Source of the DNA: Novosphingobium guangzhouense
Lineage (GTDB): Bacteria; Pseudomonadota; Alphaproteobacteria; Sphingomonadales; Sphingomonadaceae
Assembly (NCBI RefSeq): GCF_002896965.1
Contig: NZ_LYMM01000062.1
Coordinates: 183,479-247,478, forward strand
Direction of reading: 5' to 3'
Length of the DNA: 64,000 nucleotides
Below, one piece after another: positions 8,902 through 17,486 of this stretch. A program made the translations under genes and the position numbers. Under the pieces are notes generated by a model, which saw only the letters and a list, made by a program, of their open reading frames with translations, did not search any database and was not told where the DNA came from. Numbering within the stretch: position 1 is the first letter of the stretch; each line of letters opens with the position of its first letter.

Positions 8902-9812
8902 AGCGGCGCCACCGTATATATCTCGTCCGGCCGATAGCCCAGACCCAGCGCCATACGCCCTGCGACAAGCAGCACGATGATCGCCAGGATGAGGCGCAGC
9001 TTCACAGGGCTTGCCTTCTGGGCAAACTGCGCGCCGACTTGTGCGCCTGATACCGATCCAAGCAGCAGAAGCGAAGCCAGCACTATATCGACCGCATGGG
9101 TGGTCAGCGCATGCATCATGGTCGTCGCCATGGTAACGAACAGAATCTGGAACAGCGAAGTGCCGACTACGACGTTCGCGCTCATACCCAGAATGTAGAG
9201 CATCGCCGGCACCAGTACGAAGCCGCCGCCGATCCCCATCAGCATCGTCAGGATACCCGTACCAATCCCAAGCAGAAGCGGTGCAAGCGGAGAGATGTAA
9301 AGGCCCGAGCGATAGAACCGCCAGCGCATAGGCAGGCTGGCGACCATGGGATGATGTCGGCGCTTTCGGGCAGCGATCGGAATCCCGCTACGCTCCGCGC
9401 GGATCGACAGGATGCTTTCCTTCGCCATCAGGCCGCCGATGGACCCTAACAGAACGACATATAGAATGTTGATGACCGTATCGATCTGCCCAAGTTGCTC
9501 CAGCACCGTGAACAGCAACGACCCTAGGCCCGTGCCGATGATGCCGCCCGCCACCATGACGGCCCCCATCTGATAGTCCACGCCGCCGCGACGCGTATGC
9601 GCGAACACACCCGAGACGCTCGCCCCGGTCACCTGACTGGCCGCCGAAGCGGCAGCAACTGTTGGCGGAATACCGTAGAAGATCATCAGCGGTGTCGTCA
9701 GGAAACCGCCGCCCACGCCGAACATGCCCGAAAGCACCCCGGTCAACGCCCCCAGCCCGACGATGATGAAACCGTTGACCGAAAGGTTGGCGATGGGAAG
9801 ATAAACGTCCAT
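8898..9812 (-). CDS. Sulfite exporter TauE/SafE family protein
   Basis: A 304-residue membrane protein with the two TauE/SafE repeats: FIIVGLGALTGVLSGMFGVGGGF near the N-terminus and LLGIGTGILTMLMGIGGGFVLVPAML in the second half, each followed by hydrophobic helices. Family knowledge: members export sulfite, sulfoacetate or other small organic anions. It is the first gene of a two-gene unit with the TIGR02186 protein (4-base overlap). The actual substrate is not evident. Confidence 0.9.
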   Translation of the reverse strand: MDVYLPIANLSVNGFIIVGLGALTGVLSGMFGVGGGFLTTPLMIFYGIPPTVAAASAASQVTGASVSGVFAHTRRGGVDYQMGAVMVAGGIIGTGLGSLLFTVLEQLGQIDTVINILYVVLLGSIGGLMAKESILSIRAERSGIPIAARKRRHHPMVASLPMRWRFYRSGLYISPLAPLLLGIGTGILTMLMGIGGGFVLVPAMLYILGMSANVVVGTSLFQILFVTMATTMMHALTTHAVDIVLASLLLLGSVSGAQVGAQFAQKASPVKLRLILAIIVLLVAGRMALGLGYRPDEIYTVAPL

Positions 9813-9859
9813 TGCGGCAACCTCGCTACCGCAGCATTGCGCCTCGGAAAAGACGCGTT

Positions 9860-10930
9860 TCAGAATCCTGCGGATAGTGTGAGTGCAGGCCCCGATCCCG
9901 GCTGTGCATCGCCGGCAAGGCGAAAGCGCCAGTCAACTGCGATACGGCCGTTGATGCGGCTGCCCAGCGGCATGGCCAAAGTGGCGCTTGGTCCGGCATC
10001 GAGCCGCTCTGCCCCCTTCTGCGCTCCGCCCCAGACGCCTCCTCCAATTCGAACATCTGCGCGGCCCAGACTCACAAGTGCGCGGTCGGCGCGAAACTGA
10101 CCGTCAGCGAAAAATGTAGAGTACCCGCCTGCGACATATCCCGCCTGCCCATAGGCTTCGCCGCGCAGGCCGGCGAACAGTGGGAATGCAGGCAGTTCGG
10201 TGATCGCCATGGCGGCACCCTGTATGATCCGCCGCCCCATCTGGTCGGTCATCCGGCCTTCCAGCGCCGCGACTACCGGCACTGATGCAATCGGCCGGGC
10301 CGACAACCCCAGCGCGGCGGTCGTCTCGCGAATCCGGCCTGTACTTGAGGTGCTTCGCAGATAGATGATCGGTCGATGCCGGCTGGCCATGGCAAGCCGA
10401 TAACGCAGTATCCCGCCCGCCTGACTTGCTCCGTAGACTCCCGGCATGGCCCCGACCGACGCTGCGCCCGCTGCACTGTCACGGCGCATCAGCGCCCATG
10501 CATCCATCGACAACCTGCGCTGGCGAGGCGGCGCGACGGGAGTCCCGGGGGCGAGAGGAATCGACCTTCCTGCAGGCACTTCCGGCGCGTAGAAGCGCGG
10601 CAGAGTTTCAAAATCTGCGAAATCCTTGCGCAGATGCGGCAGACCGGACACCTTCGCGGGCGATGAAGGAGCCGCGTAGCCCCCTTGCGGCGCCGGCATC
10701 AGGGCGTAGCGCATTGCAAACGCCGGCGGCGGCGGGATAACGGCAGGCAAGTCGGCTGGGTTGGACGGAATTTCTCCATAGCCCGGCAACGACTGGAGCG
10801 GGGCCGCGATCATCCCGGAACCTGCCGTCTCTCCTTGCGCGTGCGTGGTGGCTGCGAGTGTCGGCACCACAGGCTCCCACGTTGCCGCGCGCCCTCCAAC
10901 CCAGCCGCCCATGAGCGCCAGCAATGCCAT
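9860..10930 (-). CDS. Putative outer-membrane protein, NfrA C-terminal-like
   Basis: A 356-residue protein read from ATG 10930. A hydrophobic N-terminus (MALLALMGGWVGG) suggests export, a Pro-rich middle follows, and the last 170 residues have alternating beta-barrel-like strands ending in ALTLSAGF, an aromatic C-terminus typical of outer-membrane proteins. Its place directly after an NfrB-like glycosyltransferase, plus the tail WRFRLAGDAQ, suggests the C-terminal domain of NfrA, the outer-membrane partner of NfrB. It is far shorter than E. coli NfrA and lacks its TPR part. An in-frame start at 11041 would overlap the upstream gene. The family call is an inference. Confidence 0.6.
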   Translation of the reverse strand: MALLALMGGWVGGRAATWEPVVPTLAATTHAQGETAGSGMIAAPLQSLPGYGEIPSNPADLPAVIPPPPAFAMRYALMPAPQGGYAAPSSPAKVSGLPHLRKDFADFETLPRFYAPEVPAGRSIPLAPGTPVAPPRQRRLSMDAWALMRRDSAAGAASVGAMPGVYGASQAGGILRYRLAMASRHRPIIYLRSTSSTGRIRETTAALGLSARPIASVPVVAALEGRMTDQMGRRIIQGAAMAITELPAFPLFAGLRGEAYGQAGYVAGGYSTFFADGQFRADRALVSLGRADVRIGGGVWGGAQKGAERLDAGPSATLAMPLGSRINGRIAVDWRFRLAGDAQPGSGPALTLSAGF

Positions 10931-10962
10931 CAACGGATGGCCCCGTGAAATGCTGCCCCCCT

Positions 10963-12387
10963 TCACGATGCGGCCAGCCTTGCGCCGGAGAGGCTGGATG
11001 CCGGTATCGCGGGGTGGCCCACGTGCCGTGTCTTCTCCCATTGCACCGCTGCACCTCCCAGAGCAGTAAGATAGCTCATCAGCGCGCGCCGCGCGGCAAG
11101 GATGGCAATGGCATTGGCGGCAATAACCCGAGGGATCGCGCCAAGGCCTTCGATCAGACCGTACTCACGCAGGGTAAAGGCAAACCGGAAAACGCTACGC
11201 CAGACGAAGCTGACAAGGCAGATCGACAGTAGTGCCCCCAGCCACGGAGACATAGCCGCCTGTTCGACAAGGCCTTGACGTGCAGCCAGTTGCAATACCG
11301 CTTGCAGGATCAAGAGGAGATAGCCGCAAGCAAGCACGAGGGCCGTCAATGGGCTGCGGCGATCACGCAGGGCCATCCACTGGTCTGCAAGGCCTTTGCC
11401 CCAGCCAAGGCGGTCCCAACTCTGAAACGATATACCGTGAATCCAGCGCGACTTCTGCCGCACGGCATCCGCCAGCCGGGCCGGAAAATACGCGCGTGTC
11501 GCGACGAGTTCCCCGGCTTCGTCGCGAACACGAACGAAGCCGGATTTGCCCCCTTCACGCCGCACCAACAGGCCCAGTTCGTAATCCTCGGTAAGACATT
11601 CCGCCGCGAAAGGCCCAAATTCCTCGCCCCGCCGCCGCGCTATCCGCGCGATCATATCGCGCGAGAACCCGCACCCGACCCCGGCGGCGGGCATCGCGGC
11701 ACCCAGCGCATCCCTGACGACCATGGTCTTGCCATGGGCCTCGGCAAATTCGTCAGCATAGTGAGCCGCGATCCACGGCGATGCCGGCTGCAATTCAGGA
11801 CGAACCGGAAGCTGCACGAAATCCATCCCGCACAGAGCCCGATCGATCACGGCGAGTTCAGCGGGATGGACCATATCTTCGGCGTCGTGCAGCACTATCG
11901 ATCGATAGCGCCATCCATAGCGCTGCTCGTCTGCGCAAAGGGCCGCATAAATTCGATTGAGGCATCCCGCTTTCGTGGTCGGCCCCTCCTCCGCTCCAAC
12001 GACGATCCGAATCCGCGGATCTCCTTGCGCGGCCTCAACCGCAGCCGCAATCGTCGCCGGATCGTTGCAATAGCAGCCAAGGTACAACGTAAAATCGCGA
12101 TGCCGCCAATTCGCCAGGGCATGGCGAATCGTGTAGCCGATAACCTCTGCCTCGCTCCATGCCGCGATAAAGATCGCCGCCCTCCCCGACAGAGGCGCAG
12201 TAGCTTCAGTGCGTGAGATTTTGCCATCCCGTGCACGGCCGGTCGCCCGTAGACCGATCCAGCAGATGTCGACCACGAATTCGTCCAAAGCGCCAATGGC
12301 GAGCCAGAACGCGACGAACAGCAAAAGTTCCTGCTCGAAAGTCTGGAAATAGGCGAGAGTATCGATCAGTATCTGCGATTGCCGCAC
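10963..12387 (-). CDS. NfrB-like membrane glycosyltransferase
   Basis: About 474 residues from a GTG at 12387 (preceded by GGGGGGCAAG); TTG 12477 is an alternative. An N-terminal membrane segment (ELLLFVAFWLAIGALDEFVVDICW) leads into a processive GT2 fold: FIAAWSEAEVI, acidic motif LHDAEDMVHP, TEDYELGLLVRREGG and RQKSRWIHGISFQSW, corresponding to the D, DxD, TED and QxxRW-type motifs. Two or three C-terminal helices follow. E. coli NfrB, which makes an exopolysaccharide and is needed for phage N4 adsorption, carries an extra C-terminal MshEN (c-di-GMP) domain; that domain is absent here. The gene is 32 bp upstream of the putative outer-membrane partner. Confidence 0.8.
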   Translation of the reverse strand: MRQSQILIDTLAYFQTFEQELLLFVAFWLAIGALDEFVVDICWIGLRATGRARDGKISRTEATAPLSGRAAIFIAAWSEAEVIGYTIRHALANWRHRDFTLYLGCYCNDPATIAAAVEAAQGDPRIRIVVGAEEGPTTKAGCLNRIYAALCADEQRYGWRYRSIVLHDAEDMVHPAELAVIDRALCGMDFVQLPVRPELQPASPWIAAHYADEFAEAHGKTMVVRDALGAAMPAAGVGCGFSRDMIARIARRRGEEFGPFAAECLTEDYELGLLVRREGGKSGFVRVRDEAGELVATRAYFPARLADAVRQKSRWIHGISFQSWDRLGWGKGLADQWMALRDRRSPLTALVLACGYLLLILQAVLQLAARQGLVEQAAMSPWLGALLSICLVSFVWRSVFRFAFTLREYGLIEGLGAIPRVIAANAIAILAARRALMSYLTALGGAAVQWEKTRHVGHPAIPASSLSGARLAAS

Positions 12388-12469
12388 CTTGCCCCCCGGC
12401 GTCAAAGCCAGCGACCGATCAGTCTTTTGCCGTCGATCGCTGGCAGGTCTTATGAGTGGGGGACGCCTT

Positions 12470-12485
12470 CTTCGCAAATGCGAAG
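12470..12485. promoter_or_regulatory. Perfect 7-2-7 palindrome upstream of the NfrB-like gene
   Basis: CTTCGCA-AA-TGCGAAG lies about 85 bp upstream of the preferred NfrB start and in the gap between it and the glyoxalase gene. It may be an operator or the base of a leader hairpin. Its placement argues for the downstream GTG start. Confidence 0.35.
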
Positions 12486-12532
12486 GGCTGAAGTTTCACA
12501 AAGTTAACAGCAGCGCAACGGAACTCGCAGAG

Positions 12533-12964
12533 TTACCATTCCCCGACGTTGGCCATGCTTGCCCAAGGCTCCGCGGGATCGAGGCGGCCATCCTGCAGAA
12601 GCTCCACCGAAATCCCGTCCGGTGTCCGAACAAAGGCCATGTGCCCGTCACGCGGAGGACGGTTGATGGTCACGCCCCCATCTTGCAGTCGCTGGCAGGT
12701 CTCGTAAATGTCCTTCACCTGAAACGCCAGATGACCGAAGTTGCGACCACCCGTGTAAGTCTCGGCAGATCCATCTTCAGCGGGCCAATTGTACGTCAGT
12801 TCAACCTCGGCATCTTCCTGCCCCGGAGCTGCAAGATAGATCAGGGTGAAACGCCCCTGCTCGCTGGAGAAACGGCGCGTTTCCTTCAATCCGACAAGGT
12901 CAAAGAACCGGATCGTCGCGTCCGGGTCGGTCACGCGAATCATGGTGTGCAGATAGCGGGTCAT
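12533..12964 (-). CDS. gloA: Lactoylglutathione lyase (glyoxalase I)-like protein
   Basis: A 143-residue single-chain VOC protein closely resembling bacterial GloA: LHTMIRVTDPDATIRFF at the N-terminus, VELTYNW, FGHLAFQV and DGISVELLQ. The four metal ligands are in place (H6, E55, H78, E121). Family knowledge: it isomerises the hemithioacetal of methylglyoxal and glutathione to S-lactoylglutathione in the cytoplasm. ATG 12964 fits the family start; the frame is open further upstream without conserved sequence. Confidence 0.9.
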   Translation of the reverse strand: MTRYLHTMIRVTDPDATIRFFDLVGLKETRRFSSEQGRFTLIYLAAPGQEDAEVELTYNWPAEDGSAETYTGGRNFGHLAFQVKDIYETCQRLQDGGVTINRPPRDGHMAFVRTPDGISVELLQDGRLDPAEPWASMANVGEW

Positions 12965-13281
12965 GGGGAAAGCCTTCTCTAATTCGTCTATCGTGACGAA
13001 CAATGCGTCTTGAGCAAAACAATCTGCCGGTATCACAAGACATGAGCGGGGAAGATTGCGATGGCGCAAGATAGGCCCCCTCGAAGAGAGCACAAGGGGC
13101 GGCGACCCATCGCCGGCGCAGACCCATAGCAAAACGCTACACCCGCACCGACAGCGCAAAAGTACGCACAGCGGGAAAGCAGGACGCCCCTTGCAGCACC
13201 CCGCCGATGCGGCTTGCGGATCTTATTCTGAAACGGAACAATCCGCCCGCGATTTCCGGGCGGATCGTCCTTTGTAATTAC
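12965..13281. other. Intergenic region with no gene seen
   Basis: 317 bp between the glyoxalase I-like gene and the TorF porin. It should hold the glyoxalase promoter; a weak dyad TTCGT/ACGAA lies near 12979-12997. The right end carries the porin terminator. No convincing coding sequence on either strand. Confidence 0.6.
13238..13268 (-). terminator. Terminator of the TorF-like porin gene
   Basis: Stem ATCCGCCCG/CGGGCGGAT (13241-13249 with 13257-13265) with a 7-base loop, 17 bp past the porin stop. On the minus strand it is followed by TGTTCCGTTT, a weak U-rich tail. Confidence 0.65.
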
Positions 13282-14046
13282 TCAGAATGCTGCGGTCAGT
13301 GTCGCAACTACAGTGTCATCGGTGTAGCTGTCGATGCTTGGACCGGTGACGCCCACATAGGACAAGCTGACGGAAAGCGGACCATAGACGGTCGCCGACG
13401 CACCAATTGACCAGTCCACGCCAGTCTTGTCAGCGCTACAGTAATAACACGGAGCCAGCGCGCCATCAGTGTAGCCGATATGGCCCGAAACGGTCACCGG
13501 CGTATTGGGGATACCGATGTCGACGTTGCTGTAAATGTAAAGGTTGTCATGTTTCGAAGTGCCGGCAAAGTTCGGCAGCGCAGTCTGCTTCCAGGCATAG
13601 TTGGCACCCACCTTTACCTTGGCCGGACCGACCTGCCCGGAAACCGACGCGTAAGGCTCGAAGAATTCCGCCGTCCCGACGTGACCGTTGGGATAGGCGT
13701 AATACAGCAGCCCTGCATCAAGCGTGAGGCCGGGTGTCACTTCGCCCGTCCAGCCACCAAAGATATCGAGCTCGGTGCTGCCGTAAGTCTCCCCCAGATC
13801 GATGGAAGAACCCCAGGTAGCAATATAGAACCCGCTGGAGTGCGATACAGTGATGCCGCCCTGGATCGCAATATCGCCCCCCGACTGCGAAACGCCGCGG
13901 AAGCGGTAATCGCTAGTCAGTGCTGCGCTGCCAGATACGGTGATGTTCTTGGGCGCCTCAGCGTCCTGCGCAAATGCCGGAACTGCAGCGAGTGCAGTGC
14001 CCGCAAGAAAAGTGGCGGCCAAGACGCCGCGGACGGACAAGAGCAT
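13282..14046 (-). CDS. TorF family putative porin (TIGR02001-like)
   Basis: A 254-residue outer-membrane protein. Residues 1-26 are a clear signal peptide ending ALAAVPAFAQ. The body starts with the family hallmark SGSAALTSDYRFRGVSQSGGD, followed by alternating beta strands, and ends in a barrel-type aromatic residue (VVATLTAAF). Family knowledge: these proteins are predicted beta-barrel channels of unknown specificity. The paired Cys (PCYYC, about residue 203) is unusual for an outer-membrane barrel. Confidence 0.88.
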   Translation of the reverse strand: MLLSVRGVLAATFLAGTALAAVPAFAQDAEAPKNITVSGSAALTSDYRFRGVSQSGGDIAIQGGITVSHSSGFYIATWGSSIDLGETYGSTELDIFGGWTGEVTPGLTLDAGLLYYAYPNGHVGTAEFFEPYASVSGQVGPAKVKVGANYAWKQTALPNFAGTSKHDNLYIYSNVDIGIPNTPVTVSGHIGYTDGALAPCYYCSADKTGVDWSIGASATVYGPLSVSLSYVGVTGPSIDSYTDDTVVATLTAAF

Positions 14047-14290
14047 GGTGTTTCCCTCACAGAATTATTGTCTTTGGATGTCTTGTCCCACCTGCGGTCG
14101 CTACTTGACGCCTCGTTCGGGCTCCATCGTGACGACACGCTATTGCTGCACTGCAGCCACCCTGCGGACAAGATAAATTTCGTTACAGCAATGAACGGGA
14201 AACTATGTGTGCGCTTTTTGTCACTGCAACCTCTTGCGGTTCCTACGGGTTGTGCAGCGTGACCGAGCAGTTTATACCGCAGTGCAATAA

Positions 14291-15079
14291 ATGCTGAACG
14301 CCATACGAAAGCTCATGGGCCGGCCCGATCAACGGCGAGCCCCTTCGCTCCCCTCAGGTGAACGTGTCTATGCCGTGGGCGACATCCACGGCCGGGCCGA
14401 CCTCTTCGAAGAGCTGATCCATACCATCGAGACAGACGATGCTGCGCGCGGCCGTGCGCACACAACGGTTGTTCTGCTTGGGGATCTCATCGATCGCGGC
14501 GATGACAGTGCAAGGGTGGTCGCGCGTGCACGCCAATGGGGAATGGAGCGCAACGTCGAGTTCATCCAGGGCAACCATGAAGAAATGCTCCTTGTCGCCA
14601 GCAAGGATGCAGAGGCCATGCAGGGCTTTCTCAAATTCGGCGGCCTTGAGACGATACTCTCCTACGGCATTGAAAAGGAAGTATTGCTCTCGGCTGACAC
14701 CGAGGAAATGCAGCGCCTGATGAACGAAGCCATCCCTCAGGACGACTTCGACTTTCTCGACGGTTTCAAGAAGATGGTCCGCGTTGGCGACTACGCGTTC
14801 GTTCATGCCGGCGTCCGCCCGGATACTCCACTTGAGCACCAACTGGGACGTGATTGCCGCTGGATACGGGAACCGTTCCTGAGCCACCGCGGAGACTTCG
14901 GCGCGTTCGTCGTTCACGGCCATACCATCACGCCAGAGCCGGATGAACGCGACAATCGCATCGGCATCGACACCGGTGCGTTTCTGCACGGCACTCTGAC
15001 CGCCATTGGCCTGCAAGGGACCGACCGCTGGTTCCTGACTGCCAGCGACCGCGAAGTCGCCTGCAGCGAGGCCGCATAA
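14291..15079 (+). CDS. Serine/threonine-type metallophosphatase
   Basis: A 262-residue calcineurin-like phosphoesterase with all metal motifs: GDIHGR (residues 30-35), GDLIDRGDDS, GNHEEM, a histidine in FVHAGVRP and VVHGHTI. This is the bacterial PPP-type protein phosphatase family (similar to PrpA/PrpB or diadenosine tetraphosphatase relatives), cytoplasmic and Mn-dependent by family. It is transcribed alone, facing the rnpB gene. The substrate is unknown. Confidence 0.88.
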   Translation: MLNAIRKLMGRPDQRRAPSLPSGERVYAVGDIHGRADLFEELIHTIETDDAARGRAHTTVVLLGDLIDRGDDSARVVARARQWGMERNVEFIQGNHEEMLLVASKDAEAMQGFLKFGGLETILSYGIEKEVLLSADTEEMQRLMNEAIPQDDFDFLDGFKKMVRVGDYAFVHAGVRPDTPLEHQLGRDCRWIREPFLSHRGDFGAFVVHGHTITPEPDERDNRIGIDTGAFLHGTLTAIGLQGTDRWFLTASDREVACSEAA

Positions 15080-15099
15080 TCTTGCACAATTCCGGAGAC

Positions 15100-15575
<476 letters not shown>

Positions 15576-15581
15576 GGGCGG

Positions 15582-16286
15582 TCACCTAGCACGACCGGTG
15601 TCACGCTCCAACAGAAGTTCGAACAGTATCCCGCCGATTTCCCCGTCGATCTCACCGTCCATGAAAATCGGCCGCCAGCGCCGCTGAAAAGCGGTGACAG
15701 CGGCCCGGCCATCCGTGATGTCGTAGCCGAACCGCTCAAGTGCGAGGTAGAAGGCGCCGGGGTTATCGTAGAACAGGTTCATCTTCGCGCGGGGGATCTC
15801 CAGCGCCAGCCCCAGTTCCCCCAGCCGGTTCCAATCGAAATACTCCCCGGGATCCTGCTTGCGGGCAGGCGCGATGTCAGAGTGTGCAACAACATTGGCG
15901 CGCGGAATGTCGTGACGATCGACGATGTCTGCCAGCAATGGCAACAGCGCGTCCATTTGCGGCTCTGGAAATGGACGATAGCCCCATTCGTGCCCGGGAT
16001 TGACCAGTTCGATGCCGATGCTCGCCGAATTGACGTCGGTGATGCCGCGCCAGTAGGAGCGCCCCGCGTGCCATGCCCGCTTATCCTCCGGGACCAGTGA
16101 GGTGACGATACCCTCCTCATCGATCATATAGTGCGCGGACACCTCGGCATCCGGATCGCACATACGATCGAGCGCTTCCTGGGCAGATTTCATGCCCGTA
16201 TAGTGCAGCACTACCATGCTGACCGGCAGCTTGCGCTCATTCCAGTTGGGTGAAGCAACGGTCTGGTTGACGAGCCAGCGGTTCAC
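15582..16286 (-). CDS. N-acetylmuramoyl-L-alanine amidase (amidase_2, AmpD-like)
   Basis: 234 residues from GTG 16286, which has GGGAG 8 bases upstream. Zinc-amidase motifs: VVLHYTGMKS (first His), the central segment WHAGRSYWRGITDVNSASIGIELVN, and VVAHSDIAPARKQDPG with the second His and the catalytic-type Lys/Asp. A short C-terminal segment (RFGYDITDGRAAVTAFQRRW) looks like a peptidoglycan-binding repeat. Family knowledge: it cleaves the MurNAc-L-Ala bond. No signal peptide is seen, so a cytoplasmic recycling role is likely. Its stop lies 7 bp from the 5' end of rnpB. Confidence 0.9.
   Translation of the reverse strand: MNRWLVNQTVASPNWNERKLPVSMVVLHYTGMKSAQEALDRMCDPDAEVSAHYMIDEEGIVTSLVPEDKRAWHAGRSYWRGITDVNSASIGIELVNPGHEWGYRPFPEPQMDALLPLLADIVDRHDIPRANVVAHSDIAPARKQDPGEYFDWNRLGELGLALEIPRAKMNLFYDNPGAFYLALERFGYDITDGRAAVTAFQRRWRPIFMDGEIDGEIGGILFELLLERDTGRAR
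15586..15591 (-). promoter_or_regulatory. Candidate -10 element of rnpB
   Basis: TGCTAG on the minus strand, about 10 bases before the presumed rnpB 5' end and overlapping the last codons of the amidase gene. No good -35 is visible. Confidence 0.35.
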
Positions 16287-16395
16287 GCAGCCACTCCCAT
16301 CCTGCCAGCGCTGCACCAGAAGGGCTGCGAAAAGCCTGGCAGGACCGGAACTGGGAACATGGGGCTATCTCCGCTTACCTGCGCCAGTCGGGAAG

Positions 16396-17037
16396 TCAGG
16401 CCCTCGGCAAGACTGCGCCGAGCACCAGCGCGTCTTCGGCCAGCACGTATTGAAGCTGGCCCGAGAGTTCGACAGCAAGCTGATACAGCATCGCCGCCGG
16501 AGCCGTGCGACTCGAAAGCTCACCTTCCGGCAGCGTGCCTTCCAGCGCCGCCCCGACGGAACGGTCGAAGGCGATGCGCGGACCTGCCGCACGAACCACG
16601 AGTTCGCTGTGGTTGTCCCGATACTCTGCCGCGATCTCCAGCGTGCCACCGCGCGGCAGCGCTTCAAGGCCGATCAGCGCGAAGTTCAGCAGCGTCTTGA
16701 TTGCCGCTTTGGGCAGCGAATCGCTGGGCAGCGCCCAGGCCAGCGTGATGCGCGGGTTATTGGCGACAAGAGCGTCGACCAGCACCTTCGCCTCGCTCAC
16801 CGCCACCATCTCGCCAAAGCCGCCCGCCGCACCGAAGGCCAGGCGGAAGAACTTGAGCTTGTCGGTGGAAATTCGGGCGCTCTGGTCAAGCAACTCGAAG
16901 CAGCGCTGGCGCATCTCCGGGTCTTTCTCGTCCGCCAGCAGTTCAAGGCCGTTGGTCAGCGCGCCAACAGGGCTGAGCATGTCATGGCAAAGGCGCGAAC
17001 ACAGCAGGCTGGCAAGTTCGATCGAACTCGTGGTCAT
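16396..17037 (-). CDS. chpT: Histidine phosphotransferase ChpT
   Basis: A 213-residue ChpT-type protein: the phosphoacceptor helix LLCSRLCHDMLSPVGALTNGLELL near the N-terminus with the CHD histidine at residue 18, followed by a degenerate ATPase-like domain (LPKAAIKTLLNFALIGLEALPRGGTLEI). Family knowledge: ChpT relays phosphate from the kinase CckA to CtrA and CpdR in the alphaproteobacterial cell-cycle pathway, and acts as a dimer in the cytoplasm. CckA and CtrA are not in the window. ATG 17037 is taken as the start because the conserved helix follows closely. Confidence 0.9.
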   Translation of the reverse strand: MTTSSIELASLLCSRLCHDMLSPVGALTNGLELLADEKDPEMRQRCFELLDQSARISTDKLKFFRLAFGAAGGFGEMVAVSEAKVLVDALVANNPRITLAWALPSDSLPKAAIKTLLNFALIGLEALPRGGTLEIAAEYRDNHSELVVRAAGPRIAFDRSVGAALEGTLPEGELSSRTAPAAMLYQLAVELSGQLQYVLAEDALVLGAVLPRA

Positions 17038-17075
17038 GGGCTTGGAATGCTCTTTCGTACATCTCTTTCGGCCCG

Positions 17076-17468
17076 CTATCCGACGACGCGAAATGGCTGG
17101 GCAACGAATCCATTGGCGTTATCGCGCCAGAAAGCAACCTCGCTCTCCGAGATGATCGCCCAGATGCGCGAATCCCCGGTGGAATGATCCTTGTCGGTCT
17201 TCGAGGGCACGCAAATTCCCGTAGGATGAGAGTGATAGTAGCCGATCACCTCCGGCCCTCCGGCCCTCGCAGCCTTGAACGCAGACAGCAAAGAGCGAGG
17301 GTCTATCTCGAAATGAACGGTTCTGTCAGCGGCCACATTCGCGGCAGGCACCGCTTGTTCGATACGCGCCCCCCGGCCCAGCAGCAAACCGCAGCACTCT
17401 TCGGCGGCGGCCTTTCTGGCTTCCTCGTTCAATGTGGCGAGAACACCACTTGTCACTTCGACGATCAT
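17076..17468 (-). CDS. M67 family (JAMM/Mov34) metallopeptidase
   Basis: 130 residues from ATG 17468. The complete JAMM signature is visible: E24 in EECCGLLLG, then H79-S-H81-P-x6-S89-x2-D92 in YYHSHPTGICVPSKTD. Family knowledge: bacterial stand-alone JAMM proteins are zinc isopeptidases that trim the C-terminus of sulfur-carrier (ThiS/MoaD/CysO) proteins or cleave ubiquitin-like conjugates. The start is 18 bp from that of the divergent rluD-like gene. No sulfur-carrier gene is adjacent. Confidence 0.88.
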   Translation of the reverse strand: MIVEVTSGVLATLNEEARKAAAEECCGLLLGRGARIEQAVPAANVAADRTVHFEIDPRSLLSAFKAARAGGPEVIGYYHSHPTGICVPSKTDKDHSTGDSRIWAIISESEVAFWRDNANGFVAQPFRVVG

Positions 17469-17486
17469 CCCCAAATCGTACCCGCA

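Noticed and set aside
13056..13277. 73-codon frame between glyoxalase and porin genes
   Set aside because: Arg/His-rich shadow composition, no ribosome-binding site, overlaps the porin terminator.
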